DNA of 64,000 bases from Desulfobacter latus (GCF_013389365.1 NZ_JACADJ010000001.1:91160-155159), one strand, 5' to 3'. Positions 19,614 through 29,161 are shown, counted from the stretch's first letter. Numbers and translations are program-made. The notes: generated from the sequence alone by a model not told the origin.

Positions 19614-21211
19614 GTTTGAATGATCTGCCCTGGCAGATCGAATATAATAATGACCGATGTACCCTGTGCGGTCAGTGTACGGCCGTGTGTCCGGTCCAGG
19701 CCATCGCCCTGCATCCGTTTCAGAAACGGATCGTCAAAACGTCTGTGAGCAAAAATGCCGAACACAGTAATGCGTATGATACCTTTTACGGTATTCGTCA
19801 GGACACCCGGGTTGAAAATGCCTGCATCGGCTGTGCCATGTGTACCATGGTGTGTCCCAATGATGCCATCCGGCCCAGGAAAAATCCGGGCCTGGACAGG
19901 ATGAAATTCCACATCAACCAGCATGGCATTCCCCGGCGCAGGGGCGGCCGGCGAAACGATTCGGGATCGATACTCGACAGAATCAAGTTCACCCGAATTT
20001 CCATGCTCACGGACCCGGCCCTGGATGCCGGGCGCCATGAATTTGAGATGCGTACCCTTCTGGGCCGGGTGCTTCCCCCCAGGGAAAATATGAAACAACT
20101 GCGGGAAAAGGGCTGGATTCCACCGGTCAGGGAAATTTATCCTTTGATCATCGGCGGCATGTCCTTTGGCGCACTCTCCCCGACCATGTGGGAAGGCTTG
20201 CAGATGGGGGTTGCCTACCTGAACGAAGAGATGGGCATGCCCGTTCGCATCTGTACCGGTGAGGGGGGGTGTCCGCCGCGGTTGCTGCGCTCCCGGTTCC
20301 TTAAATATGTCATCCTGCAGATTGCATCGGGTTATTTTGGCTGGGATGAAATCATCCACGCCATCCCGCACATGAAAGAAGACCCCTGTGCCATTGAAAT
20401 CAAATACGGTCAGGGCGCAAAACCAGGGGACGGCGGTCTTTTGATGTGGCATAAAGTCAACAAGCTGATTGCGGCCATCCGGGGCGTGCCCCAGGGCGTC
20501 AGTCTGCCCAGCCCCCCGACCCATCAGACCCAGTACTCCATTGAAGAGTCCGTGGCCAAGATGATTCTGTCCATGTCCATGGCATGGGGGTTCAGGGTGC
20601 CGGTATATCCAAAAATTTCCGCCTCATCCACCTCCTTGGCGGTGATGAACAACCTGACCCGTAACGAATATGCGGCAGGGCTCGCCATTGACGGCGAAGA
20701 TGGCGGCACCGGCGCGGCATACGCCGTTTCCATGGACCACATGGGCCACCCCATCGCCAGCTGTGTCCGGGACAACTACCTGAATCTGACCGCCATCGGT
20801 AAACAGAATGAAGTCCCCATCTTTGCCGGGGGCGGTGTTGGTAAAAACGGCAACATTGCCGCCAATGCGGCAGCCCTGATCATGCTGGGGGCCTCCGGGA
20901 TTCAGATTGGCAAATATGTGATGCAGGCCGCCGCCGGGTGCGTGGGTACCGAAGAAGACCGGTGCAACGTATGCAACCTGGGCATCTGCCCCAAGGGCAT
21001 CACGTCCCAGGATCCCAGGCTTTACCGCCGCCTTGACCCGGAAGATGTGGCCCAGCGCATAGTGGACATTTATGTTTCCTTTGACACGCAACTCAAAAAA
21101 ATCGTAGCACCCCTGGGGCGCTCCACCTCCCTGCCCATCGGCATGTCCGATGCGCTGGGGATTGATGATAAAAATATTGCTGACCGCCTCAGTATCAAGT
21201 ACGTGGTGTAA
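19577..21211 (+). CDS. gltB2: Glutamate synthase FMN-binding subunit with ferredoxin domain
   Basis: Carries out the reductive amination of 2-oxoglutarate to glutamate. The start at ATG 19577 follows AGGAGGT at 19564-19570. Two 4Fe-4S motifs are at the N-terminus (CTLCGQCTAVCP and CIGCAMCTMVCP, about residues 30-100). The FMN-binding GltS barrel follows, with GGMSFGALSP, YGQGAKPGDGG and DGEDGGTGAAY. The 3Fe-4S-type cluster site CNVCNLGICPKGI is near residue 455. The fused ferredoxin domain suggests electrons arrive through iron-sulfur clusters. It lies between the glutaminase gene and the GXGXG/oxidoreductase gene in one operon. Confidence 0.94.
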   Translation: MSSNRSLEPSSLSLNDLPWQIEYNNDRCTLCGQCTAVCPVQAIALHPFQKRIVKTSVSKNAEHSNAYDTFYGIRQDTRVENACIGCAMCTMVCPNDAIRPRKNPGLDRMKFHINQHGIPRRRGGRRNDSGSILDRIKFTRISMLTDPALDAGRHEFEMRTLLGRVLPPRENMKQLREKGWIPPVREIYPLIIGGMSFGALSPTMWEGLQMGVAYLNEEMGMPVRICTGEGGCPPRLLRSRFLKYVILQIASGYFGWDEIIHAIPHMKEDPCAIEIKYGQGAKPGDGGLLMWHKVNKLIAAIRGVPQGVSLPSPPTHQTQYSIEESVAKMILSMSMAWGFRVPVYPKISASSTSLAVMNNLTRNEYAAGLAIDGEDGGTGAAYAVSMDHMGHPIASCVRDNYLNLTAIGKQNEVPIFAGGGVGKNGNIAANAAALIMLGASGIQIGKYVMQAAAGCVGTEEDRCNVCNLGICPKGITSQDPRLYRRLDPEDVAQRIVDIYVSFDTQLKKIVAPLGRSTSLPIGMSDALGIDDKNIADRLSIKYVV

Positions 21212-21224
21212 AGGAGGACGGGAT

Positions 21225-23555
21225 ATGATGAAAAGCGACTACATTTTTATAGCAGGTAAAAGAGACGAAAAACGGATCTCCTCACGGGTACTTGAAGATC
21301 TTATTCACCAGCACGTCAAGCGGGGCAACAGAAAGCTTGAAGTCCAGGCCTTTGGCCAGCACGGCATTGGCGGACGACTCTGGGAGTCGTACCCTGACAG
21401 GATGGATATCCGTATTATTGGGCATTCCGGCCAGCGCACAGGCTCCCTTGGCACACCCAATACAAAAATAGAGATCATGGGGCCGGCCTCGGATGATATT
21501 GGCTGGCTCAATGCCGGTGCTGAAATCATTGTGCATGGATCCGCCTCCAACGGGGCCATGAACGGGGCTGCCCAGGGTAAGGTTTATGTGGGCGGGGCCA
21601 TTGGTGCCCGGGGTATGACCATGACCAAGCGCAATCCCAGATTTGAGCCGCCTGAATTGTGGGTCCTGGGGACGGCAGGGGATTACTTTGGTGAGTTCAT
21701 GGCAGGCGGCATTGCCGTTATCTGCGGTTTAAACGCGGCTAATCCGGAACAGGTTCTCGGTTACAAACCCCTGGTAGGCATGGTGGGGGGGAAGGTATTT
21801 TTTCGTGGTGATGCCAAAAGTTATTCCGACAAAGATGCCAAGGAAGTGGACATTGATGATCAGGAATGGGAATGGCTGACCCAGGGCCTTAAAACCTTTC
21901 TTAAAAAAATCCAACAGCCTAAATTGATTAATGAACTGGCTGTGCGACGAGACTGGCGGCTGTTTGAAGCCAAAAATCCCCAGGAAAAGGCCGAAGGGCC
22001 GGAGCGGAAATCCATGTCCTGGTTCCGGGAGCAGGTCTGGGATATGGAGCTTGGTCGCGGCGGTCTGATCGGAGATCTCCAGGAAACGGAAAAGGGTACT
22101 GTGCCGGTCATTACCAAGGGTGAGTACAGACGATACATTCCGGTCTGGGAACACGGTAAATATATTTCGCCCTGCCAGTCAGCCTGTCCTACGGGAATTC
22201 CGGTCCAGCAGCGCTGGGCCATGATCCGGACCGATAACATTGACGAAGCCATCTCCATGGGCCTTGAGTATTCTCCATTTCCGGCGACCGTATGCGGTCA
22301 CCTGTGCCCCAGTCCGTGTATGGCGTCCTGTACCCGGAATCTGTCCTATATGAGTCCCATTAATGTACGTCTTCTAGGCCAGGCCGCCCAGAATATCAAA
22401 CCGCCAAAGCCGGCCAAAACATCCGGGAAAAAAGTGGCCGTCATCGGCGGCGGCCCGGGTGGTCTTTCCGTGGCCTGGCAACTTACCATGAAAGGCCATA
22501 CCGCTACGGTATTTGAAGCCGGACAGACCATTGCCGGAAAAATTTCCGCCGTGATTCCCGAATCCCGAATCCCTGCCGACACCCTGAATGCCGAAATAGA
22601 GCGAATAAAGTCTTATATAAAGGATATAAGACTGGGAGAAAAAGTTGATGCGGAAAAGTTCAACGAGATAAAAAAGAGTCATGACTATGTTGTGGTGGCC
22701 GCCGGGGGCAATAAACCCAGATCCCTTCCGATCAAAGGTGCCGAGCGGGCTCTTTTTGCCAATGATTTTCTTGAGAAGGCCAAGGCCAACAGGATAAAAC
22801 CGGGCAAAAAGGTTGTAATTATCGGTGCCGGTAATGTGGGGTGTGATGTGGCCACCGAAGCCCACCGGCTGGGTGCTGTTGATATCACCCTGATTGATGT
22901 CCAGAAACCGGCTGCATTCGGCAAGGAGAGAGAGGATGCCGAAAAATGCGGTGCGCAATTCCGCTGGCCGGTATTCACCAAAGAGATTAACTCCCAGGGG
23001 GTCAAACTTGAAAGTGGTGAATTGCTGCCGGCGAATACGGTGGTGATTTCCATCGGAGACGTGCCGGATCTCTCCTTCCTTGGTGAGGGGCTTGAGCTTG
23101 AAAGAGGGTTTGTCAAGGTGGACGAAACCGGCCGGTCCTCGGATGAAAAGGTTTTTGCCATCGGGGATGCCGTGGGGCCGGGGCTTATCACCAATGCCAT
23201 CGGCGCAGGCCGGCGGACCGCCATCGCCATTGATCAGCTGCTCAAAGGCCAGGCACCGGATGTGGGCCGTCTTGCTCCCATGATTGATACCCGGCGTGTA
23301 AACCTGACCTATTATAACCCCAGACATGATGCCGACACCTTAGAATCGTGCAGTGAAGACTGCGCCTCCTGCGGAAATTGCAAGGATTGCGGCATCTGCG
23401 TGGCCGTCTGCCCTGAAGGGGCCATCAGCCGCCAGGAAAAGGCAACCGGATTTGAATATGTGGTGGATGAATCCAAATGCATTGGATGCGGATTCTGCAA
23501 AGGGGCATGCCCTTGCGGTGTCTGGGAGCTGATCCCCAATACACCCCTGGCGTAA
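21225..23555 (+). CDS. Glutamate synthase GXGXG domain fused to GltD-like NAD(P) oxidoreductase and ferredoxin
   Basis: A 776-residue fusion; ATG 21225 follows AAGGAGG at 21211-21217, and ATG 21228 is nearly equivalent. The N-terminal part (about 1-240) is the GXGXG beta-helix normally at the end of GltB. Then comes a cysteine-rich GltD-type module (CQSACPTGIPVQQ, CGHLCPSPCMASC), an FAD site VIGGGPGGLSVAW, a second dinucleotide site IIGAGNVGCDVA, and a C-terminal 2x[4Fe-4S] domain (CGNCKDCGICVAVCP, CIGCGFCKGACPCG). It passes electrons from a pyridine nucleotide, or ferredoxin, to the FMN subunit. The three-gene set forms a complete glutamate synthase. The choice between NADPH and NADH is not decided. 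Confidence 0.92.
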   Translation: MMKSDYIFIAGKRDEKRISSRVLEDLIHQHVKRGNRKLEVQAFGQHGIGGRLWESYPDRMDIRIIGHSGQRTGSLGTPNTKIEIMGPASDDIGWLNAGAEIIVHGSASNGAMNGAAQGKVYVGGAIGARGMTMTKRNPRFEPPELWVLGTAGDYFGEFMAGGIAVICGLNAANPEQVLGYKPLVGMVGGKVFFRGDAKSYSDKDAKEVDIDDQEWEWLTQGLKTFLKKIQQPKLINELAVRRDWRLFEAKNPQEKAEGPERKSMSWFREQVWDMELGRGGLIGDLQETEKGTVPVITKGEYRRYIPVWEHGKYISPCQSACPTGIPVQQRWAMIRTDNIDEAISMGLEYSPFPATVCGHLCPSPCMASCTRNLSYMSPINVRLLGQAAQNIKPPKPAKTSGKKVAVIGGGPGGLSVAWQLTMKGHTATVFEAGQTIAGKISAVIPESRIPADTLNAEIERIKSYIKDIRLGEKVDAEKFNEIKKSHDYVVVAAGGNKPRSLPIKGAERALFANDFLEKAKANRIKPGKKVVIIGAGNVGCDVATEAHRLGAVDITLIDVQKPAAFGKEREDAEKCGAQFRWPVFTKEINSQGVKLESGELLPANTVVISIGDVPDLSFLGEGLELERGFVKVDETGRSSDEKVFAIGDAVGPGLITNAIGAGRRTAIAIDQLLKGQAPDVGRLAPMIDTRRVNLTYYNPRHDADTLESCSEDCASCGNCKDCGICVAVCPEGAISRQEKATGFEYVVDESKCIGCGFCKGACPCGVWELIPNTPLA

Positions 23556-23593
23556 AAATATACGGGTTTGATTCTATTGTTAGGCCATTTTTC

Positions 23594-23653
23594 CTAGGGC
23601 AATCCCTCTGTGGTTGCCCTTTTGTTAGGGCAGGCACGGTGGATTGCCCCTAC
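23594..23653. repeat. REP-like imperfect palindrome
   Basis: Two 26-base arms, the left beginning CTAGGGCAATCC and the right ending GGATTGCCCCTAC, form a long imperfect hairpin between the glutamate synthase and BMP lipoprotein genes. There is no T run, so it is more like a dispersed REP palindrome than a terminator. Confidence 0.55.
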
Positions 23654-23711
23654 AACGCCCGACATTAGAACCAACCCCTATTTTGATTTTACACATTTAG
23701 GAGAGACGAAA

Positions 23712-24761
23712 TTGCCAATAAAACGCATAATTGTTTTACTTAGTTTAATTTTGGGAATGTGTATTTATTCAGCCTGCGATCAGCTTCCCAACCCGTTTAG
23801 ATCTGTAAAAAAAGTTGGAATGGCTCTGGATACAGGCGGTGATAAGGATCATGGGTATAATGAATGCAGTCTGCGCGGTGCCCAAAAGGCGGCTGAAACC
23901 AGCGGGCTTGACTTTGAATATATGGTCAGTGCCACAAGAAAAGACTATGACAAAAACATAAAAGCACTCATTGATGCCGATGCAGACCTTATCTTTACCA
24001 TTGGTTCCACTCAAGCGGATGCCACGGCTAAAGCTGCCAGGCGCTATCCGGACCATCATTTTGTCATAATGGATTATGCCTTTTCGCCCGGCATAAGCTG
24101 CCCTGATACCGTATCTGACTGTTATACGCAAGAGGGTGGACTGGCCAATGTTACCAGTATTGTTTTTAAGGAAGACCAACCCGCCTATCTTGGCGGAACC
24201 CTGGCTGCCTGTATGTCTGAGTCCCAGAACCTGGGTATTGTCGCCGGAGATCAGATTCCCCCAGTGCTTCGGTTAGTGAGCGGGTTTGAAAATGGTGCAA
24301 AATCCATTAACCCGCAGATCAATATCCAGACCATTTATATTCCCGATTTCGATGATGAAGAAACCGGCTATCAAGTTGCCAGAAAGCTTATTTCAAATGG
24401 GGCGGACATTCTCTTCTGCCCTGCCGGAAAGACTGGGCTTGGCGGTTTAAAAGCTGCGGCAGAATTCAATGTAAAAGCATTGGGCGTCGATGTCGATCAA
24501 TATATTACAGTACCAAGCGCCAGACATGTTCTGATAACAAGTGTGATGAAAAATGTCGATGTGGCAGCCGGTGCCATTGTAGAAAAGTTTGCTAAGGGAA
24601 CCCTCAGATGCGGTGTCTATGAATTTGATCTTAAAAGCCATGGGGTCGGGTTGGCACCTTACCACGAATGGGAAGGCAAGATCCCTCAAAAGTGCACTCA
24701 ACTTGTTGCGCTTGCCAGTAAAAAAATCGTACTCAACCCCAACCGGTCCCTATCGAAATAA
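23712..24761 (+). CDS. BMP-family (PnrA/TmpC-like) binding lipoprotein
   Basis: Probable nucleoside or related ligand-binding lipoprotein of an ABC uptake system, 349 residues. I choose TTG 23712, preceded by GGAGAGAC at about 23700-23706, because it places a lipoprotein signal (IIVLLSLILGMCIYSAC) at the N-terminus with the lipobox cysteine in YSAC; a longer in-frame start would bury this signal. The mature protein shows the periplasmic-binding fold of the BMP family, with KVGMALDTGGDKDHGYNE and GADILFCPAGKTGLGG. No permease or ATPase gene is adjacent. Nucleoside binding is the usual family role, not shown here. Confidence 0.85.
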   Translation: MPIKRIIVLLSLILGMCIYSACDQLPNPFRSVKKVGMALDTGGDKDHGYNECSLRGAQKAAETSGLDFEYMVSATRKDYDKNIKALIDADADLIFTIGSTQADATAKAARRYPDHHFVIMDYAFSPGISCPDTVSDCYTQEGGLANVTSIVFKEDQPAYLGGTLAACMSESQNLGIVAGDQIPPVLRLVSGFENGAKSINPQINIQTIYIPDFDDEETGYQVARKLISNGADILFCPAGKTGLGGLKAAAEFNVKALGVDVDQYITVPSARHVLITSVMKNVDVAAGAIVEKFAKGTLRCGVYEFDLKSHGVGLAPYHEWEGKIPQKCTQLVALASKKIVLNPNRSLSK

Positions 24762-24794
24762 AAGAGGCAATCGAAATATATGAATTTTGTTGCC

Positions 24795-25328
24795 TCAAAT
24801 GCTCAAATCGACAACTGAACCGCCGTTCTCTCGGATTTTTTCATCAATGGTTTCTAAACTTTTTGTCAAGGTTTGATATGATATTTCCGGTAGTTTGCCT
24901 CCCCAGGCTTTTTTCGCCTCTTTAAATCCTTCAAGGATGCCTTCCCGTCCGGATTTCAAACGCTCTATATCATCACCGGCACCTTTTATAACAAAGTCAA
25001 TGATGCGCTGGGATGTTTGATCCACGCCAAAATATCCATCTTCACTGACAAGCTCGGCAGCCTGTCCGGGGGACAGTTCAGAAATAGGATTATCTTTATA
25101 GATCAAAGAAGATTTAAGATTTTGATCCAATTGGCTAAAATGACTAAGCGCATTCTGGGTCTCAATTTTGTGCTGGGTATCTGTTTTGACTTGCAGGCTG
25201 AATTGTATGATGTCAGTCTGCATTGAATACTTTGAAACCGATGTATTTTTCCCGGTTCTATTGCTTGATTGAAATAATTTGGCATTAATCCCGGTGACGT
25301 TATTTGTACTGCCGGTCACATTTGACAT
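24795..25328 (-). CDS. Conserved hypothetical protein
   Basis: A 177-residue protein without signal peptide or membrane segment. The N-terminal half is polar and low in conserved features. The C-terminal half has SPGQAAELVSEDGYFGV, then FVIKGAGDD and SGREGILEGFKEAKKAWGG, a block that I recall from Desulfobacterota proteins sometimes labelled 'hydrogenase-4 component G'; that label is doubtful. It is convergent with the BMP gene. A run of nine G residues (minus strand; 25336-25344) lies just ahead of its start and overlaps where a ribosome site would be. Function unknown. Confidence 0.7.
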   Translation of the reverse strand: MSNVTGSTNNVTGINAKLFQSSNRTGKNTSVSKYSMQTDIIQFSLQVKTDTQHKIETQNALSHFSQLDQNLKSSLIYKDNPISELSPGQAAELVSEDGYFGVDQTSQRIIDFVIKGAGDDIERLKSGREGILEGFKEAKKAWGGKLPEISYQTLTKSLETIDEKIRENGGSVVDLSI

Positions 25329-25335
25329 CGTCCAT

Positions 25336-25344
25336 CCCCCCCCC
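25336..25344. repeat. Homopolymer tract (C9 on plus strand)
   Basis: Nine C residues, read as G9 in the leader of the 24795-25328 gene, 8-16 bases before its ATG. It overlaps the expected ribosome-binding position, so length changes would alter spacing. Confidence 0.8.
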
Positions 25345-25550
25345 TATTTTGGTGTTTTTATATAGTATCGGTCTTTAAAATAAATTTCTAAACTTTTAAA
25401 TCAAGGAAAATGATGTGGTCAACGCCAAATATCCAGGATTTTAAGCAGAACAATTTGCAATATCAGATATCGCCATTATTCTTTACAAAAGGTCGGTATG
25501 GAGGATATTATAGTCTTGATGATCCGGTTTTTGTTAATTTGCCCAACTTC

Positions 25551-25620
25551 GGCGTTGGAAAAAATTTTTAATCCTCAAAATATGTTGTATATTAACCTCC
25601 GGTTAAAAATTGTTTCCGCC
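25551..25620. repeat. Imperfect palindrome in the tpx upstream gap
   Basis: The arm GGCGTTGGAAAAAATTTTTAA at its left end (first 20 bases from 25551) pairs with the reverse complement of the arm ending at 25620 (GGCGGAAACAATTTTTAA). The 405-base gap 25329-25733 is AT-rich and otherwise shows no gene. I have an uncertain memory of similar palindromes in related genomes. Confidence 0.45.
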
Positions 25621-25733
25621 TTGAACTTGAACAAATTCCTTAAAAACTTGATCATCGAAATAGTGCATATTTTTTCCAGACCGATACACGATTATTCAAA
25701 CGGAACGTATGAAAACAAAAAAGGAGAACATTC

Positions 25734-26234
25734 ATGGGATCTATTACACTTGGCGGCAACCCGGTAACGTTGGCTGGTGATTTTCCCCGAACCGGTGAAC
25801 AGACAAAAGATTTTACCCTTGTGGGACAGGATTTATCAGAGATCAAACTGTCTGCGTTTGCCGGTAAACAGGTGGTGCTTAATATTTTTCCAAGCCTTGA
25901 CACCGACATCTGTGCCACATCTGTTCGTACATTCAATAAAAAAGCCGGTGACTATGAAAATACGGTTGTACTCTGTATCTCAGGCGATTTGCCCTTTGCC
26001 CACAAACGGTTCTGCGTTGCCGAAGGCATTGAGAATGTTGTGACTGCGTCTGCCTTCCGTAGCCCGCAGTTTGCCCTTGACTATGGTGTGGCCATGCAGG
26101 ACGGACCGCTGGCCGGTCTTACGGCCCGGGCCGTTGTTGTTCTCAATGCATCCGGTGAGGTGGTTCATGCCCAGCTTGTGCCGGAGATCAAACAGGAGCC
26201 GGATTATGAATCTGCGCTGTCTGCACTTTCGTAA
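25734..26234 (+). CDS. tpx: Thiol peroxidase (Tpx, atypical 2-Cys peroxiredoxin)
   Basis: Reduces hydrogen and alkyl peroxides using thioredoxin. The 166-residue protein starts at ATG 25734 after AAAGGAG. It has the Tpx N-terminus ITLGGNPVTL, the peroxidatic cysteine in SLDTDICATSVRTF near residue 60, and the resolving cysteine in AHKRFC near residue 94. The C-terminal VPEIKQEPDYE is typical. Cysteine, not selenocysteine, occupies the active site. It appears monocistronic: a hairpin (26253-26300) separates it from the next gene. Useful for an anaerobe facing oxygen exposure. Confidence 0.96.
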   Translation: MGSITLGGNPVTLAGDFPRTGEQTKDFTLVGQDLSEIKLSAFAGKQVVLNIFPSLDTDICATSVRTFNKKAGDYENTVVLCISGDLPFAHKRFCVAEGIENVVTASAFRSPQFALDYGVAMQDGPLAGLTARAVVVLNASGEVVHAQLVPEIKQEPDYESALSALS

Positions 26235-26252
26235 TTAGTAGAAAATACAATA

Positions 26253-26300
26253 AATCCCCATTCGGAAACCGTTAGAAAAGGGTATTCCCGGATGGGGATT
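26253..26300 (+). promoter_or_regulatory. Hairpin between tpx and the AsmA gene
   Basis: AATCCCCATTCGG at 26253-26265 pairs with CCGGATGGGGATT at 26288-26300. No T run follows, so it may be an attenuator, a processing site or a weak terminator rather than a classical rho-independent terminator. It ends about 12 bases before the ribosome site of the next gene. Confidence 0.5.
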
Positions 26301-26320
26301 ACGACCTCAAGGAGTTTGAT

Positions 26321-28375
26321 ATGATCAGATTCTTAAAATGGGTTATCGTTACGATAGGCATTCTCGCTGGTCTGATTATCGGGACTGCTGTACTGGTTCC
26401 CATGTTTGTGGATGTCGGAAAGTATCTGCCGAACATTGAAGCTATGGTGACCCGGCATACGGGGCGTAGTTTCTCCATGGGCGACGATATCAAACTGTCC
26501 CTGTTTCCCTGGGCCGGGATTCGTCTGTCTGACTTGACCCTGGGCAACCCTGACGGATTTGGGGAACAGCCCATGATCACGGTGAAACGCTTTGAAGCCC
26601 GGGTAAAGGTATTGCCGCTATTGTCCAGGCATATTCAGGTGGAAAAATTCATTGTAGCGTCTCCCCGGATTGCGTTGGTTAAAAATAAGGCAGGTCTGGG
26701 GAACTGGGAAAATATAGGGCCCTTGGATATTCGCAATTCGGATCAGGGCGATCAGGCCCAATCCACCGACCCTGGGCAGGAGACCTCTGCAAAAACACAG
26801 ACACAGAGTACAGAACTTCCCATTGCATCACTTATCGTTGACCGGTTTGCCGTCATCAACGGGTTTCTTTCCTATGTAGACAAAGGCAGCGGCCTGTCCA
26901 AAAAGATTTCAGATCTTAATTTAGATCTGTCCGGCATCAGCCTTGATAAAGCCATTGATATTACCTTGGGCGCCCAAATGGATGGCAAACCCGTATCTTT
27001 GACCGGCAACGTCGGGCCTGTGGGAAAAAATCCCGGTGCCACGGATATTGATTTTGATCTTATGGTCAAGGCGCTGGATCACCTGGCCCTTTCCCTTAAA
27101 GGCCGGCTGATTAAACCCATGACCGAACAGGCCGTTGATATGGGTATTGATTTTGCCCCCTTTTCGCCTAAAAAATTGTTTCTTTCTCTAAATCAGCCGT
27201 TTCCCATTGAAACCAGGGATGCCTTAGCCCTGGATACGCTATCCCTGACGGCTGTTATCAAAGGGTCGGCTGAGGCCGTGAGCGTATCAGACGGCGTTTT
27301 GGTGCTGGATGATTCAACCATGAATTTTAATGCCCGGGTCCAGGCGTTTGAAAAACCGGATCTTAAATGTGTCCTTTCCGTGGATACGATTGATGTGGAC
27401 CGTTATCTGCCTTTGGCAACGCAAAAGGATTCGGGACGGGCTGTTTCAGCCCCAAGCGGACCCACGGCCAAGGACACCGGTAAGAGCAGCACAAAAACCA
27501 CTCCCATTGATTATGCGCCTTTACGCAAAATGGTGCTGGATGCAAAGGTGAACATTGGCAGCCTTAAAGTCGCGGGATTAAGCATGAGCAATATTACAGC
27601 CTTTCTGGCAGGCAAAAACGGGGTGTTTACCCTGGATCCTTTTTCTATGGATCTTTACCAGGGAAAGGCCGGGGCAAAGGTTGGGGTTGATGTGCGTAAA
27701 AACACCCCGACAACAACCCTGCACCTGACAACCAGCGACATCCAGGCAGGCCCCGTCATTCGGGATAGTATGGGCAAAAATATTATTGAAGGGGCACTGG
27801 CCTCGGATATTTTTCTTTCCATGACCGGCGATACCCTGGATATGATTAAAAAGAGCCTGGCCGGTAACGGACAGCTTAAATTTGTTGATGGTGCTATCGT
27901 GGGTGTTGATATTGCGGGCACCATCCGTAATGCCAAGGCAGGTATTGGCCTGGGCGAATCCACCACGGAAAAGTCGAGAACCGATTTTGCTGAACTTAAG
28001 ATTCCATATACAGCAGCCAGGGGGCTTGTGAAAATTCCGGAGGCATCCCTTGTCTCTCCCCTGTTAAGACTTGTTGCCGGCGGACAGACCCATCTGGTAA
28101 AAGAGACTCTGGATTTCAGGATTGAACCGAAACTGGTGGCCACGCTTAAGGGGCAGGGGGACACCAGGGAGCGTTCAGGGCTGTTGATCCCCCTTGTGAT
28201 AAGCGGTAGTTGGGAAAATCCAAAGGTGCGGCCGGATCTTGAAGCCATATTGAAGAACCGGTTGCCCGACGCTGATGAACTCAAACAACTCATTCACGGC
28301 GACGGATCGGATTCTGGTAAGAAAACTGATATTAAGGATAGAGCCAGGGGGTTAATCAAAGATTTATTTAATTAA
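26321..28375 (+). CDS. AsmA-family protein
   Basis: A 684-residue protein anchored by one N-terminal membrane segment (about residues 8-28, VIVTIGILAGLIIGTAVLV), with the rest in the periplasm. The AsmA signature follows, with FVDVGKYLPNIEAMVTRHTGR near residue 31 and SLFPWAGIRLSDLTLGN near 60. The C-terminal AsmA_2-like region (SLAGNGQLKFVDGAIVGVDIA near 505) is intact. AsmA-like proteins form bridge-like grooves thought to move or organise lipids between the two membranes. AAGGAG precedes the ATG. The DUF4197 gene follows within 22 bases, probably in the same operon. Confidence 0.93.
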   Translation: MIRFLKWVIVTIGILAGLIIGTAVLVPMFVDVGKYLPNIEAMVTRHTGRSFSMGDDIKLSLFPWAGIRLSDLTLGNPDGFGEQPMITVKRFEARVKVLPLLSRHIQVEKFIVASPRIALVKNKAGLGNWENIGPLDIRNSDQGDQAQSTDPGQETSAKTQTQSTELPIASLIVDRFAVINGFLSYVDKGSGLSKKISDLNLDLSGISLDKAIDITLGAQMDGKPVSLTGNVGPVGKNPGATDIDFDLMVKALDHLALSLKGRLIKPMTEQAVDMGIDFAPFSPKKLFLSLNQPFPIETRDALALDTLSLTAVIKGSAEAVSVSDGVLVLDDSTMNFNARVQAFEKPDLKCVLSVDTIDVDRYLPLATQKDSGRAVSAPSGPTAKDTGKSSTKTTPIDYAPLRKMVLDAKVNIGSLKVAGLSMSNITAFLAGKNGVFTLDPFSMDLYQGKAGAKVGVDVRKNTPTTTLHLTTSDIQAGPVIRDSMGKNIIEGALASDIFLSMTGDTLDMIKKSLAGNGQLKFVDGAIVGVDIAGTIRNAKAGIGLGESTTEKSRTDFAELKIPYTAARGLVKIPEASLVSPLLRLVAGGQTHLVKETLDFRIEPKLVATLKGQGDTRERSGLLIPLVISGSWENPKVRPDLEAILKNRLPDADELKQLIHGDGSDSGKKTDIKDRARGLIKDLFN

Positions 28376-28396
28376 TTATAGGAGGTGCGTTTAAAC

Positions 28397-29161
28397 ATGT
28401 GTAAACAAAGAATTAACATTTTGGCAATTGCTTTTGTTTTTGCCTTTGTTCTGGGGGGGCAGACGCCTGCCGTGGCTGGAAATTCCCTGCTGGAACAAGG
28501 CGCTTCATTGATTAAATCCATGGGTAAGGGTGACACAAGTGAAAGCAGCAGTTCCGGCAGCCTGACCAACAACGAAATTATTTCCGGTCTTAAGGAGGCG
28601 CTGGAAACAGGTGCCGGAACCGTTGTCAGCCAGTTGGGTGCTGAAAACGGATTTAACTCAGATGCCAATATTCATATCCCTTTGCCTTCCTATCTCTCCA
28701 CGGCGCAGACCTTGATGGGTAAGGCCGGGCTGGGGTCCTATGCAGAGGCTCTTGAACTGAAATTGAACCGGGCTGCCGAGGTGGCCACCCCCAAAGCCAA
28801 GGCGTTATTTGTAAATGCCATTTCACAGATGTCGTTTGAGGATGCCAACAGCATTCTCAATGGCGCGGATGATGCGGCCACCCAGTATTTTAAGAAAAAA
28901 ACCTCCGGCGATCTCACCAAGGCCTTTACCCCCGTAGTAGAGAGTATCCTGGAAGAGATCGGGGCAATTAAAGTCTATGACCGGATGATGGAAAAATATA
29001 AATCCCTTCCGCTAGTTCCCGATGTAAAAGGCGATCTGGCAGACTATACTGTTGAAGAAACGTTGGAAGGCATTTTTTATTATCTGGCAAAAGAGGAAAA
29101 GGCTATCCGGGAAAATCCGGCAAAACAGACGACGGCATTGTTAAAGAGATTATTCAATTGA
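28397..29161 (+). CDS. DUF4197 family exported protein
   Basis: A 254-residue protein. ATG 28397 is chosen because the AGGAGGT at 28380-28386 lies ten bases before it; GTG 28385 overlaps that ribosome site. A signal peptide (INILAIAFVFAFVLGGQ...VAG) is followed by a serine-rich linker and the DUF4197 domain. The domain has GLKEALETGAGTVVSQLG, IPLPSYLSTAQTLMGKAGLG, and then ...ISQMSFEDANSILNG, all typical of this periplasmic family. Function is unknown. It is probably cotranscribed with the AsmA-like gene. Confidence 0.92.
   Translation: MCKQRINILAIAFVFAFVLGGQTPAVAGNSLLEQGASLIKSMGKGDTSESSSSGSLTNNEIISGLKEALETGAGTVVSQLGAENGFNSDANIHIPLPSYLSTAQTLMGKAGLGSYAEALELKLNRAAEVATPKAKALFVNAISQMSFEDANSILNGADDAATQYFKKKTSGDLTKAFTPVVESILEEIGAIKVYDRMMEKYKSLPLVPDVKGDLADYTVEETLEGIFYYLAKEEKAIRENPAKQTTALLKRLFN

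Noticed and set aside
25498..25767. An 89-residue frame upstream of and overlapping tpx
   Set aside because: Biased, AT-rich composition, no ribosome site, and it runs into tpx in another frame.
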